The notes below the pieces were generated by a model. The model worked only from the letters and a program-made list of their open reading frames with translations, searched no databases and had not been told where the DNA came from. Shown piece by piece: positions 8,437-16,772 of a stretch of DNA of 42,941 nt. The stretch's first letter is position 1. Every line of letters begins with the position of its first letter. This stretch comes from Caldifarciminota bacterium (lineage in GTDB: Bacteria > Hydrothermota > Tepidihabitantia > SM23-42). The DNA lies in the NCBI GenBank assembly GCA_020355325.1, contig CP070664.1:2445601-2488541 (forward strand), read 5' to 3'. The position numbers were made by a program, and so were the translations under genes.

Positions 8437-9060
8437 TCACGCCGGTCGTAACGTATTCATGAACATCGAGACACCAAAATAGACAACGAAACCTCCCAAC
8501 ACCAAAAGTATCAGTCGAAAAGTTTTAGTTTTCATACGGCCAAGTGAAGATACCCCTGCGATAAGACTCAGCCAGGCATAGTCGAGCCACACATGAAAGA
8601 TATAGAAAAGCCCGACACCCACGTATCCTGCCTTCCCTACACCTTCTGAAATAAGCGGTGTCCCGACGCCAATCCACCAGACAATAAAATATGGATTGAG
8701 TGCGGATAGGGCAACTCCAGTGAGAAAAGGTGAAGGCACTCTATATCTACGATTATCATCGTGTTGCTTCTGCTGCAGTGCTTCTCTGATAGTAGCGAAA
8801 CCGAAGAAAAAAAGAAATGCACTTCCAAAAAATCCGACAAGGAAATGCGCGCGTGGGTTGTTGAAAAATGTGGATACGCCAAGTGAAAGGAGTATGACGA
8901 GTGGCAATTCCACAACAGTATGACCAAGACTTGCTTGTAGACCAGCCTTCCACCCTCTTTTCAAACCCGCCGCAGCAGTCGCAGCAGTCAGTGGTCCTGG
9001 TGCCAAAGCACCAGATGCACTTATGATGACAACTCTCAACAAAAAATCTGCCACGTTCAA
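8437..9060 (-). CDS. LysE/RhtB-family amino acid exporter
   Basis: 207-residue integral membrane protein with about six hydrophobic helices. The family signature at the N-terminus reads ASGALAPGPLTAATAAAGLKR, and the central SALNPYFIVWWIGVGTPL segment is the conserved SxxNPxxxxWW-type motif. Members export amino acids or metabolites. The reading frame opens with TTG at 9060 and an in-frame GTG lies at 9054; neither has a clear ribosome-binding site. It is on the same strand as, and 67 bp downstream of, the cation efflux gene. Substrate unknown. Confidence 0.85.
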   Translation of the reverse strand: MNVADFLLRVVIISASGALAPGPLTAATAAAGLKRGWKAGLQASLGHTVVELPLVILLSLGVSTFFNNPRAHFLVGFFGSAFLFFFGFATIREALQQKQHDDNRRYRVPSPFLTGVALSALNPYFIVWWIGVGTPLISEGVGKAGYVGVGLFYIFHVWLDYAWLSLIAGVSSLGRMKTKTFRLILLVLGGFVVYFGVSMFMNTLRPA

Positions 9061-9127
9061 TCGTTTCTAATTTTTCTTACTCGATATTCTCACTGAGCCT
9101 TTCATTATTTTAAATTGAACGGCGGGT

Positions 9128-10051
9128 TTATGTTTCATCGTATTCTGGTTCGACATGAATGGTAACTTCCGAATCCCGAATCTCTTTTTTTATTGCCCGC
9201 TCTACTTCTGAGGCCTTTTGGTGCGCGTCCTCAAGATGCGTGTCGCCCCTCAGTCTCATATGAACGGTTATTTCAATCTTTCTGCCATAATCATGAACAT
9301 GAATGTGATGCACATCGCTGATACCTCCACAATTTAAGGCACACTCTCTGATCTTTTTCTCGAGCGCTGACGATGGTGCCTCGCCCAAGAGAAAACTCGC
9401 CGATTCCCTGATGATTGAAATTCCGGTATACACTATCAGGACAGACACCGCCATGCCAAAAAACCCATCTAACCCGAATAATCCATATCTGAATGCTATA
9501 AAACCGATAACCACAAGAATAGTTGAAATGGCATCTGTCCTGTGATGCCAGGCATCTGCTTTTAGACTCGCAGATTCAATTTTTGTCCCAAGATTATATG
9601 CGACACGGAAAAGAAATTCTTTCAAAAAAATTGAAAGAATGAGCAATATAATAATAAGCAGGTTGGACCGAATTGGAATTGGCTGCTGAAATCTGTGAAA
9701 TCCATTGAGAAAAAATTCAAAACCGACAACGATGAGCATACAGGAAATGACAATCGAAACAATCCGCTCTGCTCTCCCATGACCAAAGGGATGTTCTACA
9801 TCGGGCGGTTTTGTAGAAATTCTAAAACCAAAGATGACGAGTACAGATGTTACAAGATCGGAAAGTGAGTGTACTGCATCTGCCAGAAGCGATACGCTAT
9901 TTAACAGAGTACCGAAAATAAACTTTATGAGAAAGAGTATTATATTCACCACAATACTCAAAATACCTTCAAAATATCCATAATTTTTCTCTCTATCTCC
10001 TCTATCGAGGTGAAAAAGAGCAATAAATTTTTCAATAGTCTTATCGTCCAT
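9128..10051 (-). CDS. Cation diffusion facilitator (FieF/CzcD-type metal efflux pump)
   Basis: 307 residues. Six membrane helices contain the two metal-binding HD-type motifs, LLADAVHSLSDLV in helix 2 and KADAWHHRTDAI in helix 5; the latter supplies H-x3-D, as in zinc/iron transporters such as FieF. The C-terminal cytoplasmic domain (about 210-300) has the histidine-rich ISDVHHIHVHDYG stretch and a final VTIHVEPE, both typical. Most likely a Zn2+/Fe2+ proton antiporter. It starts 31 bp after the threonine synthase gene, probably in one transcript. Metal specificity is inferred. Confidence 0.92.
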   Translation of the reverse strand: MDDKTIEKFIALFHLDRGDREKNYGYFEGILSIVVNIILFLIKFIFGTLLNSVSLLADAVHSLSDLVTSVLVIFGFRISTKPPDVEHPFGHGRAERIVSIVISCMLIVVGFEFFLNGFHRFQQPIPIRSNLLIIILLILSIFLKEFLFRVAYNLGTKIESASLKADAWHHRTDAISTILVVIGFIAFRYGLFGLDGFFGMAVSVLIVYTGISIIRESASFLLGEAPSSALEKKIRECALNCGGISDVHHIHVHDYGRKIEITVHMRLRGDTHLEDAHQKASEVERAIKKEIRDSEVTIHVEPEYDET

Positions 10052-10082
10052 TAGGGTATTACTATTTGCATCTTCACTTTCT

Positions 10083-11270
10083 TCACGATTCAGCCTTTAA
10101 TTCTTTCGCCCATAGATGCACATACTTGAGCCCACTTGCTGTATTAAAGAGGACGACAGTCTCGTTGTCCTTAATCCAATCGAGTTCACGGAGGCGTCTG
10201 AACGCAGCAAGTGTTGCGGCTCCTTCAGGACAAACAAAGACACCCTGTGTGCGGCTTATCAATGTAATTGCATCCATTATTTCATCATCGGACACAGCCA
10301 CGGCTGTACCATGACTTTCACGCAATGCTTGTAATATAAGAAAATCACCTATAGCAGAGGGTACGCGCAGACCATCGGCAATAGTTGTGGCTTCGTGCCA
10401 TGGTTCAGCAAAATCCTTACCTTCTTTGAATGCTTTAACGATTGGTGCACAGCCTTCCGCCTGGACGGTCACCATACGCGGTCGCTTTGGCCCGATCCAG
10501 CCTAACTTCTCCATCTCTTCAAATGCCTTCCACATACCAATAAGACCGGTACCACCACCAGTGGGATATATAATGATGTCGGGCAATTTCCATCTCATCT
10601 GCTCAGCGATTTCAAAACCCATCGTCTTCTTCCCTTCTATCCGATAGGGTTCGTTCAGCGTCGAAACATCAAAACGACCAAAGCGATAGGCATCCAGCGA
10701 TGCTTTTTGACTACAATCCGTAATGAGTCCATCTATAAGCTGGACTTGCGCGCCCATGGCGATGCATTCAATCACAAAAACCTTGGGCACATCGCGTGGC
10801 ATATAAACGAACGCCTTCAGACCACCGAGAGCAGCGTATGCACTCAACGCCGCTGCTGCATTACCCGCTGATGGGATGGAAACCTGTTTGACACCCAATT
10901 CACGTGCACGTGAAATTGCGACTGACAAACCACGAGCCTTGAAAGAACCCGTTGGATTCTGCCCCTCATCCTTGATGTACAGTCTGCGAAATCCCAATGT
11001 ATGACCCAAAGACGCAGCATGTAGCAAAGGTGTAAAACCTTCTCCCAAACTGAGTATGTTATCGGAGTCTTGGACTGGCAGGAGCTCCCGATAACGCCAG
11101 ATATCAGGCGGACGCCGCGCAATGTCTTTCTGTGTCACCGCTTTACGTATCCTGTTGAGGTCATAGAGTACAATCAACGGTTTCCCACAAAAACGACAGC
11201 GATTCCAAAGATGATTGGAATCAACCCTTTTTCCGCACATTGAGCACTGTAAGTAACGCACGTATTTCAT
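10083..11270 (-). CDS. thrC: Threonine synthase with N-terminal zinc ribbon
   Basis: 395-residue PLP enzyme of the tryptophan-synthase-beta fold. It converts O-phosphohomoserine to threonine. The N-terminus has a zinc ribbon (CSMCGKRV...CRFCGKPL), common in archaeal-type and class II-like threonine synthases. The PLP lysine lies in NPTGSFKARGL, the phosphate-binding glycine loop in YPTGGGTGLIGMW, and PSAGNAAAALSAYA is conserved. The ATG at 11270 has an AGAGGT-like ribosome-binding site. A cysteate synthase or other threonine-synthase-like activity is an alternative, notable given the ComB-like gene nearby, but threonine synthase fits best. Confidence 0.88.
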   Translation of the reverse strand: MKYVRYLQCSMCGKRVDSNHLWNRCRFCGKPLIVLYDLNRIRKAVTQKDIARRPPDIWRYRELLPVQDSDNILSLGEGFTPLLHAASLGHTLGFRRLYIKDEGQNPTGSFKARGLSVAISRARELGVKQVSIPSAGNAAAALSAYAALGGLKAFVYMPRDVPKVFVIECIAMGAQVQLIDGLITDCSQKASLDAYRFGRFDVSTLNEPYRIEGKKTMGFEIAEQMRWKLPDIIIYPTGGGTGLIGMWKAFEEMEKLGWIGPKRPRMVTVQAEGCAPIVKAFKEGKDFAEPWHEATTIADGLRVPSAIGDFLILQALRESHGTAVAVSDDEIMDAITLISRTQGVFVCPEGAATLAAFRRLRELDWIKDNETVVLFNTASGLKYVHLWAKELKAES

Positions 11271-11341
11271 GACCGATACCTCTTTTCTTCACCTCCCTTT
11301 TCTCATCTCTCTGTGATTTTCTAAAAAGAACCCAAAATAAT

Positions 11342-12076
11342 TTATTTTCCTTCGATTTCCTTCAACAACTCAACTGCATCTGGTTTATCATCAAGAATGT
11401 AGTCGGCTTCATACGTTGGATTCTCTATTGCTAAAACCTTATTCAAGTACCAACGCGCCTTTTCATAATCCTTCTTCTTTATGTACACTTTTCCCATATC
11501 GACATAGAGAAGCGCATAATTGGAATCGAACGCGATTGCCTTATTTAATGCCTCCATGGATTTATTTAAATTACCACCTAATAAACCCGGCAGTTCATAG
11601 TAGAGCATTGCTTTCACATCGAGTGCTCCAGTATGTGTCGAATCGATTTCGAGAATCTTATCGATTTCCTTCTTAATTTCGGGAACAGAACCCAGTGAAT
11701 GTAATACACCCTTTGTCTGTCCTATTCTGCCAAGATTGACCACATACCAAAAATGTGCATCAGCGGAGTTGTCATCAAGTTTCTTTGCCTTCTTACTATA
11801 CTCTTTTCCCGTATTATAGAGCTTGAGCTTTTCTTCTTTTTTTTCGGCTTCATCACCCAGTTGATAGTACACCTTTGAAAGTTCATAAAGTGCACGAACA
11901 TTGTCTGGCTCGCTGTCTAATACGTTTTGGAGAATATCTCTGCTTTTTTCAAGATTTTCTGGATCCACGTGCCTCGTCTCGAATAACTCATTCGCTGCGT
12001 TGATCAATGAATCGCTATTCTGAGCACTGGTGACTGAAAATATTAGTACTAAACCTCCAACCACATACTTGAACAT
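11342..12076 (-). CDS. Exported tetratricopeptide-repeat protein
   Basis: 244 residues. A signal peptide (about 1-18, ending near TSAQ) is followed by TPR units: residues 45-80 (EPDNVRALYELSKVYYQLGD), a loosely repeated middle part and a clear final pair (FDSNYALLYVDMGKVYIKK, DYEKARWYLNKVLAIENP). Probably a periplasmic scaffold protein. A strong AAGGAGGT Shine-Dalgarno sequence precedes the ATG, unlike the leaderless genes elsewhere in the window. No enzymatic motif is visible. Function unknown. Confidence 0.8.
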   Translation of the reverse strand: MFKYVVGGLVLIFSVTSAQNSDSLINAANELFETRHVDPENLEKSRDILQNVLDSEPDNVRALYELSKVYYQLGDEAEKKEEKLKLYNTGKEYSKKAKKLDDNSADAHFWYVVNLGRIGQTKGVLHSLGSVPEIKKEIDKILEIDSTHTGALDVKAMLYYELPGLLGGNLNKSMEALNKAIAFDSNYALLYVDMGKVYIKKKDYEKARWYLNKVLAIENPTYEADYILDDKPDAVELLKEIEGK

Positions 12077-12173
12077 GGTACCTCCTTCCTTACAATATAG
12101 TCGTTCGGCTGGGGTTGAGAAGCTGGATTATATATAAGAGCCTCCAAATCCTATTCCGAAACTATCGATTTCC

Positions 12174-12199
12174 AGCATCCAAACCCATCACCCATGAAC
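12174..12199. repeat. Degenerate intergenic repeat, class C copy 2
   Basis: AGCATCCAAACCCATC then ACCCATGAAC, matching the copy at 2939. It lies in the 122-bp gap between the deacetylase stop and the TPR gene start. The rest of that gap carries an AT-rich ATTATATATAAG stretch that could hold a -10 box for the TPR gene. Confidence 0.4.
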
Positions 12200-12918
12200 T
12201 ATCTTCTTCTGTTCAGCATCGTTGCGATGGTAAAGTAATTGATAACGGTTTGCTGACATCGTAAATAATTGTATGCGTATTTCGGCTTCTCGAAAATCTT
12301 TATACCAAAACTTAAAGCATTATCAGTAATATAGAGTGCCTCTTTTTTCAACTGAAGGTTACTACTACCATCGCCGCCAAAACCAAATGTGTAACCTGCC
12401 CGAGAAGCGGCCTGTATGACATGAGCGTTCACCCTATTGAATGGATATGACACACAATAACACTTACCGATTTTTTCTTCAATAATCCTTTTTGATTCGA
12501 ATAGTTCGTATGCCAGTTCTTCTTTATTGAGTTTTGTGAGATTACGATGCTTCATCGTATGTGAACCGATTTGAAAACCATAATCTTTCATCTCGAGAAC
12601 TTCATCCCACGTCAAATGTTGAACATGTTTGCCAGTCAGTGTAATATCCCAAACATTTCTCTTGCCAACATAATCGACGATGAGAAACACAACTGCCTTG
12701 ATCCCAAATTTTTTTAGCAGCGGAAAGGCATAATCATAAATACTCTTCTCTCCATCATCAAAGGTAACGATGATACCGTCGTCATCGCCCGGGAGCACCG
12801 TTTTTATTTCGTTCGTACGAATGAAGTTCAGAAATCGCTCAAATTGCTCTGGTCTATTCCACGTACCGCAGAACTGAACCTTAGATGCTATTCTGTGAAA
12901 CTGTAGCGTTTTTACCAC
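12199..12918 (-). CDS. Polysaccharide deacetylase (NodB-homology) protein
   Basis: About 239 residues of the carbohydrate esterase 4 fold. The metal/catalytic motif TFDDG is intact (IIVTFDDGEKS), as is the second metal motif HTMKH (IGSHTMKHRNLT); SYPFNRVNAHVI corresponds to motif 3. The protein would remove acetyl groups from a polysaccharide or act in surface glycan assembly, in keeping with the glycosyltransferase and acyltransferase genes of this operon. I chose GTG at 12918 because family members begin shortly before the FHRI segment; a TTG at 12942 is also in frame. It overlaps the end of the MFS gene by 38 bp, so translational coupling is likely. Confidence 0.82.
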   Translation of the reverse strand: MVKTLQFHRIASKVQFCGTWNRPEQFERFLNFIRTNEIKTVLPGDDDGIIVTFDDGEKSIYDYAFPLLKKFGIKAVVFLIVDYVGKRNVWDITLTGKHVQHLTWDEVLEMKDYGFQIGSHTMKHRNLTKLNKEELAYELFESKRIIEEKIGKCYCVSYPFNRVNAHVIQAASRAGYTFGFGGDGSSNLQLKKEALYITDNALSFGIKIFEKPKYAYNYLRCQQTVINYFTIATMLNRRR

Positions 12919-14194
12919 GTGCCAATATAAACCAGCCCACAATGGCTAAAGATGCAACAAAGATACCAAAGATGATAAACAGGTACATTTTCTCAGTGAC
13001 CGTCGATAAGAAACCCACGATCAAGGCACCGAGCGCCATCGTTCCATTTAATGCCCAATCCCTGAGGGAAAATATCCTACCCCTAATAAATTCGTCGGCA
13101 TAGTGGTGAATGATGGTATCTTGGCCAATAAATACCGGTGAAATTGCTGCACCACATCCTAAGCAAACAATAGCAAAAACCAAGAAGTGATTTAAAAATG
13201 GAAAAATGATTAATGCACCACCGATGAGGATAAAGCAGATAAGCATTAAAATCTTCAAATCAAAGTGATGACCCCAGGAACCAGTAAGATATGCACCAAA
13301 CAAAAGTCCTATTGCACCGATTCCGGCCAAAACACCAACGCCCCTCGTTCCCCATGCCATCTCTTGTTGAATCGTCGGAATTACTAATACATAGATAACG
13401 CTACCAGCCATGATTATCAACAAAATTGTCGCCATTGCGAAAGCAAGATTTTTTTCTTCGAATATCATCGTGACAGCATATTTCAATTCATACCACATCT
13501 TGAGTAAACCATTACGGAGCATGAGAAAGAGCCCTCGCGGTTCAAGATGATGTTCTACTGTTTTTGGTCGCTCTGCTATTTTCACCTTCATGATAGAAAG
13601 CATAACAGCGGAAACAGCAAACGTAATCGCATCGATAATGAATGCTGCAGTCCAACCAGCAATACCGATAGCCTGCTGCCAGAACTTCCAGTCAACGATG
13701 AGACCACCCAAGAACATTCCGAGAAAGGTAGCTCCTCGACCAACAAAATTTATAACAGAGTTTGCGGTTAGTATTCGTGACTTTGTGACCAAATTTGGAA
13801 TGATAGCGCTTCGGGCAGTATTAAAAAACAAACCCAGGAGAAACATAAAAAATACAACGGTAAAGACAGGATAGATATTTGCTGTGGTCAAGAAAACAAC
13901 CGGAATTAAAAGAGCACATAATGTCCTCAGTAAATCACATATGACCATAACCCTTTTTTTGTGCCACCGGTCTACCAGAACCCCGACGATTGGGCCAAAC
14001 AGGACTACGGGAAGTGTAATGAAAATAAGGAGTTGAGATAGTAAAAACGGTGCACGTCCTCTTGGGAACAAACCGATAATGCCAATGAGCGCGATATAAT
14101 CTAATTTATCACCAAATTGACTTACTGTCTGCGAAAAAACAAAAATAGAAAAATCTTGAACTTTTAATATGTTCCAGAAACTAGCCTTTTTAAT
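12881..14194 (-). CDS. MFS transporter (NRE/MFS_3 type), possibly using an ATT start codon
   Basis: About 437 residues with 12 hydrophobic helices. VGVLVDRWHKKRVMVICDLLR is the MFS loop 2-3 signature (shown in two parts: VGVLVDRW and HKKRVMVICDLLR). A conventional start (TTG at 14071) would lose the first helix. The frame upstream of it stays open and encodes a typical first-helix segment, SQTVSQFGDKLDYIALIG. The only reasonable start for that frame is ATT at 14194, preceded by a GGGGGT purine run at Shine-Dalgarno distance; there is no in-frame ATG, GTG or TTG. A one-base homopolymer error in the G run would instead join it to an ATG. Likely an exporter of a lipid or drug-like molecule. Confidence 0.75.
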   Translation of the reverse strand: MKKASFWNILKVQDFSIFVFSQTVSQFGDKLDYIALIGIIGLFPRGRAPFLLSQLLIFITLPVVLFGPIVGVLVDRWHKKRVMVICDLLRTLCALLIPVVFLTTANIYPVFTVVFFMFLLGLFFNTARSAIIPNLVTKSRILTANSVINFVGRGATFLGMFLGGLIVDWKFWQQAIGIAGWTAAFIIDAITFAVSAVMLSIMKVKIAERPKTVEHHLEPRGLFLMLRNGLLKMWYELKYAVTMIFEEKNLAFAMATILLIIMAGSVIYVLVIPTIQQEMAWGTRGVGVLAGIGAIGLLFGAYLTGSWGHHFDLKILMLICFILIGGALIIFPFLNHFLVFAIVCLGCGAAISPVFIGQDTIIHHYADEFIRGRIFSLRDWALNGTMALGALIVGFLSTVTEKMYLFIIFGIFVASLAIVGWFILARGKNATVSQNSI

Positions 14195-14262
14195 ACAGCA
14201 CCCCCGATGACATATTATAAGAGCCAGCCAATTCTATAAGAAAAAGACGCCCAGAATATTGG

Positions 14263-15390
14263 CTACGCATCATAGTTTCTGAGTGTTTTATACAAACGCT
14301 CCACCTCCTCGGCTACTTTTGCCCAAGAATATGTGAGTGCTTTATTCCTTCCTGCTTTACCCATCCGCTCTCCTAATTTCTGATCTTTCAGGATTGTAAC
14401 GATTGCTTCTGCCAGTTCTTTATCATCCTTAGGGGGGAAGAATAAACCATCTTTTCCATGCTCGAGCACATGTCTGAATCCATCAATGTGTGAAGCGACC
14501 ACTGGTTTCGCACAAGCCATTGCCTCCAAAAGTACTATACCGAAACTCTCATGACCGATAGAAGGTGCGCAGAATATATCACAAGTTCTGTAGTACGAAG
14601 CCCTTAATGAAACTGGCCTTCCCGGAATTTTGCCAACAAACACGACATTATCTGATATGGTATCATCAACCATATTCTTGTAGTACTTACCAAATGGTCC
14701 AGAACCCGCCACTATCAGCAGAACATCTGGTATATCTTTCTTTATGTGATATAGAGCTTTCAAAAGGTGTGGCAATCCCTTTTTGGGTTCGAGTCGGTTC
14801 ATATACAGAATTTTTTTTCGGTTACTCACAAACTGTTTAACCAATTCGCCTTTTGGGTTGAAACCATCCGTATCGACACCATTAGGAATTATTTTATAAT
14901 CTCCTCTGAAATACTTGCTCATCGCGAGTTCGGCAGTCTTGGATACAGCAATGAGTCCATCTAATTTTCTGAAATAAGGCATGAGCAGTGGTCGAAAAAT
15001 CATATAACCCGTCGATTTTCTATGGCCGGCGTGAAACGTGGCAACATTTTTTGCCTTTGAGTGGCGAAGAGCAAGGATCGGTAACATCGGTGCAAGGGAA
15101 CCATGGACGTGAATTATATCAGGCTGATAATCCATAAAAAATCTCTTCACCCTATTTGAGGGTCGCCAGCCGAGAGTGAGTCGCGCAAAAGATTTATTAG
15201 CCCGAATCGGTATCCCCCGTCCAATTCTTACAATATCTTTATCGTCCCTTTTATGATCCCGACCGAATCGAGCAGTTAAGATTTTTACTGAGTGCCCGCG
15301 TTTCCGCAACTCGTCGGTGAGATGAGCGATATGATCTGGTATACCACCAATCAAAGGATAGTAGGTTTCGGCAACCATCAAAATCTTCAT
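14263..15390 (-). CDS. GT4-family glycosyltransferase, PimA-like
   Basis: 375 residues with a GT-B fold. The N-terminal acceptor domain begins with YYPLIGGIPDHIAHLTDELR, and the nucleotide-sugar domain carries RLEPKKGLPHLLKAL and the donor-binding SIGHESFGIVLLEAMACAKP (EX7E motif). The HESFGIVLLEAMA and PVVASHIDGFRHVL strings are close to phosphatidylinositol mannosyltransferase PimA. An acyltransferase related to PatA lies two genes upstream in the same operon, so glycolipid synthesis is a reasonable inference. GGAGC precedes the ATG. The sugar and acceptor are unknown. Confidence 0.88.
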   Translation of the reverse strand: MKILMVAETYYPLIGGIPDHIAHLTDELRKRGHSVKILTARFGRDHKRDDKDIVRIGRGIPIRANKSFARLTLGWRPSNRVKRFFMDYQPDIIHVHGSLAPMLPILALRHSKAKNVATFHAGHRKSTGYMIFRPLLMPYFRKLDGLIAVSKTAELAMSKYFRGDYKIIPNGVDTDGFNPKGELVKQFVSNRKKILYMNRLEPKKGLPHLLKALYHIKKDIPDVLLIVAGSGPFGKYYKNMVDDTISDNVVFVGKIPGRPVSLRASYYRTCDIFCAPSIGHESFGIVLLEAMACAKPVVASHIDGFRHVLEHGKDGLFFPPKDDKELAEAIVTILKDQKLGERMGKAGRNKALTYSWAKVAEEVERLYKTLRNYDA

Positions 15391-15448
15391 TATCGCTGCT
15401 CCAATACTTTTCTACGAAACTTGTATACAACAAATGATTTCAAAATCC

Positions 15449-15892
15449 TCACTTTCCAGTATGACCAAAGCCGCCATTTTGCCGTTTGGTTCTTTCAAGG
15501 TTTTCAACCAGTTTAAAAGACGCGCGCTCAATTTTATTGAATACCAATTGAGCGATGCGATCTCTGTTTTTGATCCTGAAGGGTTTCTTCCCAAAGTTAA
15601 ATAATATTACCTTTATCTCGCCTCGGTAATCTGCATCAATTGTTCCTGGTGTATTCAAAATACCAATGCCGTAATTTGTAGCAAGCCCGCTTCTTGGCCT
15701 CACCTGGGCTTCGTAGCCGTCGGGAATTTCCACCCTTATACCCGTCGGTATGGTATAATATTCCTGGGGTCGTATTACAACATCCTTATCTATAAAAGCA
15801 CACAGATCACAACCCGCTGCCTGTTCACTTTGATATTGGGGTATAAATTTACCTTTAATCTTCACTTTAATTTTAGGTATTTTAGTTTTCAT
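15449..15892 (-). CDS. dut: dUTP diphosphatase (dUTPase)
   Basis: 147 residues, the normal trimeric dUTPase length. All five motifs are visible: AGCDLCAFID (I), RPRSGLA (II), GTIDADYRGEIKV (III), RIAQLVF (IV) and the C-terminal NGGFGHTG (V). It hydrolyses dUTP to dUMP and diphosphate. I chose the ATG at 15892, which has AAGGAC upstream and gives the usual N-terminus; a longer frame reaching 15943 would run into the acyltransferase gene. It sits between the acyltransferase and glycosyltransferase genes, apparently as a passenger in the operon. Confidence 0.95.
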   Translation of the reverse strand: MKTKIPKIKVKIKGKFIPQYQSEQAAGCDLCAFIDKDVVIRPQEYYTIPTGIRVEIPDGYEAQVRPRSGLATNYGIGILNTPGTIDADYRGEIKVILFNFGKKPFRIKNRDRIAQLVFNKIERASFKLVENLERTKRQNGGFGHTGK

Positions 15893-15909
15893 GTATTGAT
15901 GTCCTTCCA

Positions 15910-16758
15910 TCATTCTATCCATTTTGGCTGAAATACAAACCACTGATCGGGATAGCGCCGTATGATTTCCTCGAATTTATTAACCATCAATTGATTAAAT
16001 TCGTTCTCATCGCCTTCGAATATAATGGGCGGTTCTATAATTCCAAGATAACGTCGCTTATGCGATGGATTCAATACCATGTACCCAAATAAGACGGGAA
16101 GTTTTTTTCTGACGATTATCGTAGCTAATCCGCTCGGTATTTTCCTCCTTCCTGAAAAAAAACCGATGGGGGTGCCGTTTCCAACGATGTCACGGTCTGC
16201 GAGAATTGCCAAGATACGATTGTTCTTTATAGTATCCACAAACGCGTATGCTGCTCTCGGGAGGGGGAATGTTTTCATTCCTGTACGCTCACGATGCCTC
16301 GTATATAAAGCAAGAATATCAGGATCGGTTTCTTCAACGAGTGCACTCATCGGTTGGCCGATTGCAGCTAAATAGGCACCAGCATAGTCCCAGTTGCCAA
16401 GATGCATCGTAATCAATACGCATCCTCTCTTGTGACTCAATACATTCAAAGCACCTTCAGCAATGTCAGCCTCAACATCAAAATCTTCTTTCTTCGACAT
16501 TGAACCGAGTCGAAAAAAATCAACCATGATACGTGCATAATTTACAAACGTGGCCTTAACAATACGATTAAAATGCTCACGCTCAATGTTCTTACCAGAA
16601 AAGATGTAGTATAAGTTTTTTTCGATAGTGTGCCTCCTCCCCACTAATACATGACTCGACAACGAACCGAGCAGCACCGCTGTCTTATCCGCAACCTTGA
16701 AGGGAACAAACCGTGCAAGAAAAACACCACATTTTAGCAACTGTATGGACAGCCTCAT
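15910..16758 (-). CDS. Lysophospholipid acyltransferase, LpxL/PatA-like
   Basis: 282 residues. The catalytic HX4D motif appears in ITMHLGNWDYAG, followed by DRDIVGNGTPIGFFSGRRK and PSGLATIIVRK, which are conserved in both lipid A late acyltransferases (LpxL/HtrB) and the mycobacterial PatA acyltransferase. The N-terminal hydrophobic segment suggests inner-membrane attachment. With a PimA-like glycosyltransferase in the same operon, acylation of a glycolipid or lipid A precursor is likely. It lies 14 bp after the aminotransferase gene. The acceptor is not decided by sequence. Confidence 0.87.
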   Translation of the reverse strand: MRLSIQLLKCGVFLARFVPFKVADKTAVLLGSLSSHVLVGRRHTIEKNLYYIFSGKNIEREHFNRIVKATFVNYARIMVDFFRLGSMSKKEDFDVEADIAEGALNVLSHKRGCVLITMHLGNWDYAGAYLAAIGQPMSALVEETDPDILALYTRHRERTGMKTFPLPRAAYAFVDTIKNNRILAILADRDIVGNGTPIGFFSGRRKIPSGLATIIVRKKLPVLFGYMVLNPSHKRRYLGIIEPPIIFEGDENEFNQLMVNKFEEIIRRYPDQWFVFQPKWIE

Positions 16759-16772
16759 TTAACAAGAATCTT

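Noticed and set aside
15893..15943. Longer dUTPase start
   Set aside because: It extends into the acyltransferase gene and adds sequence outside the family; ATG 15892 has a ribosome-binding site.
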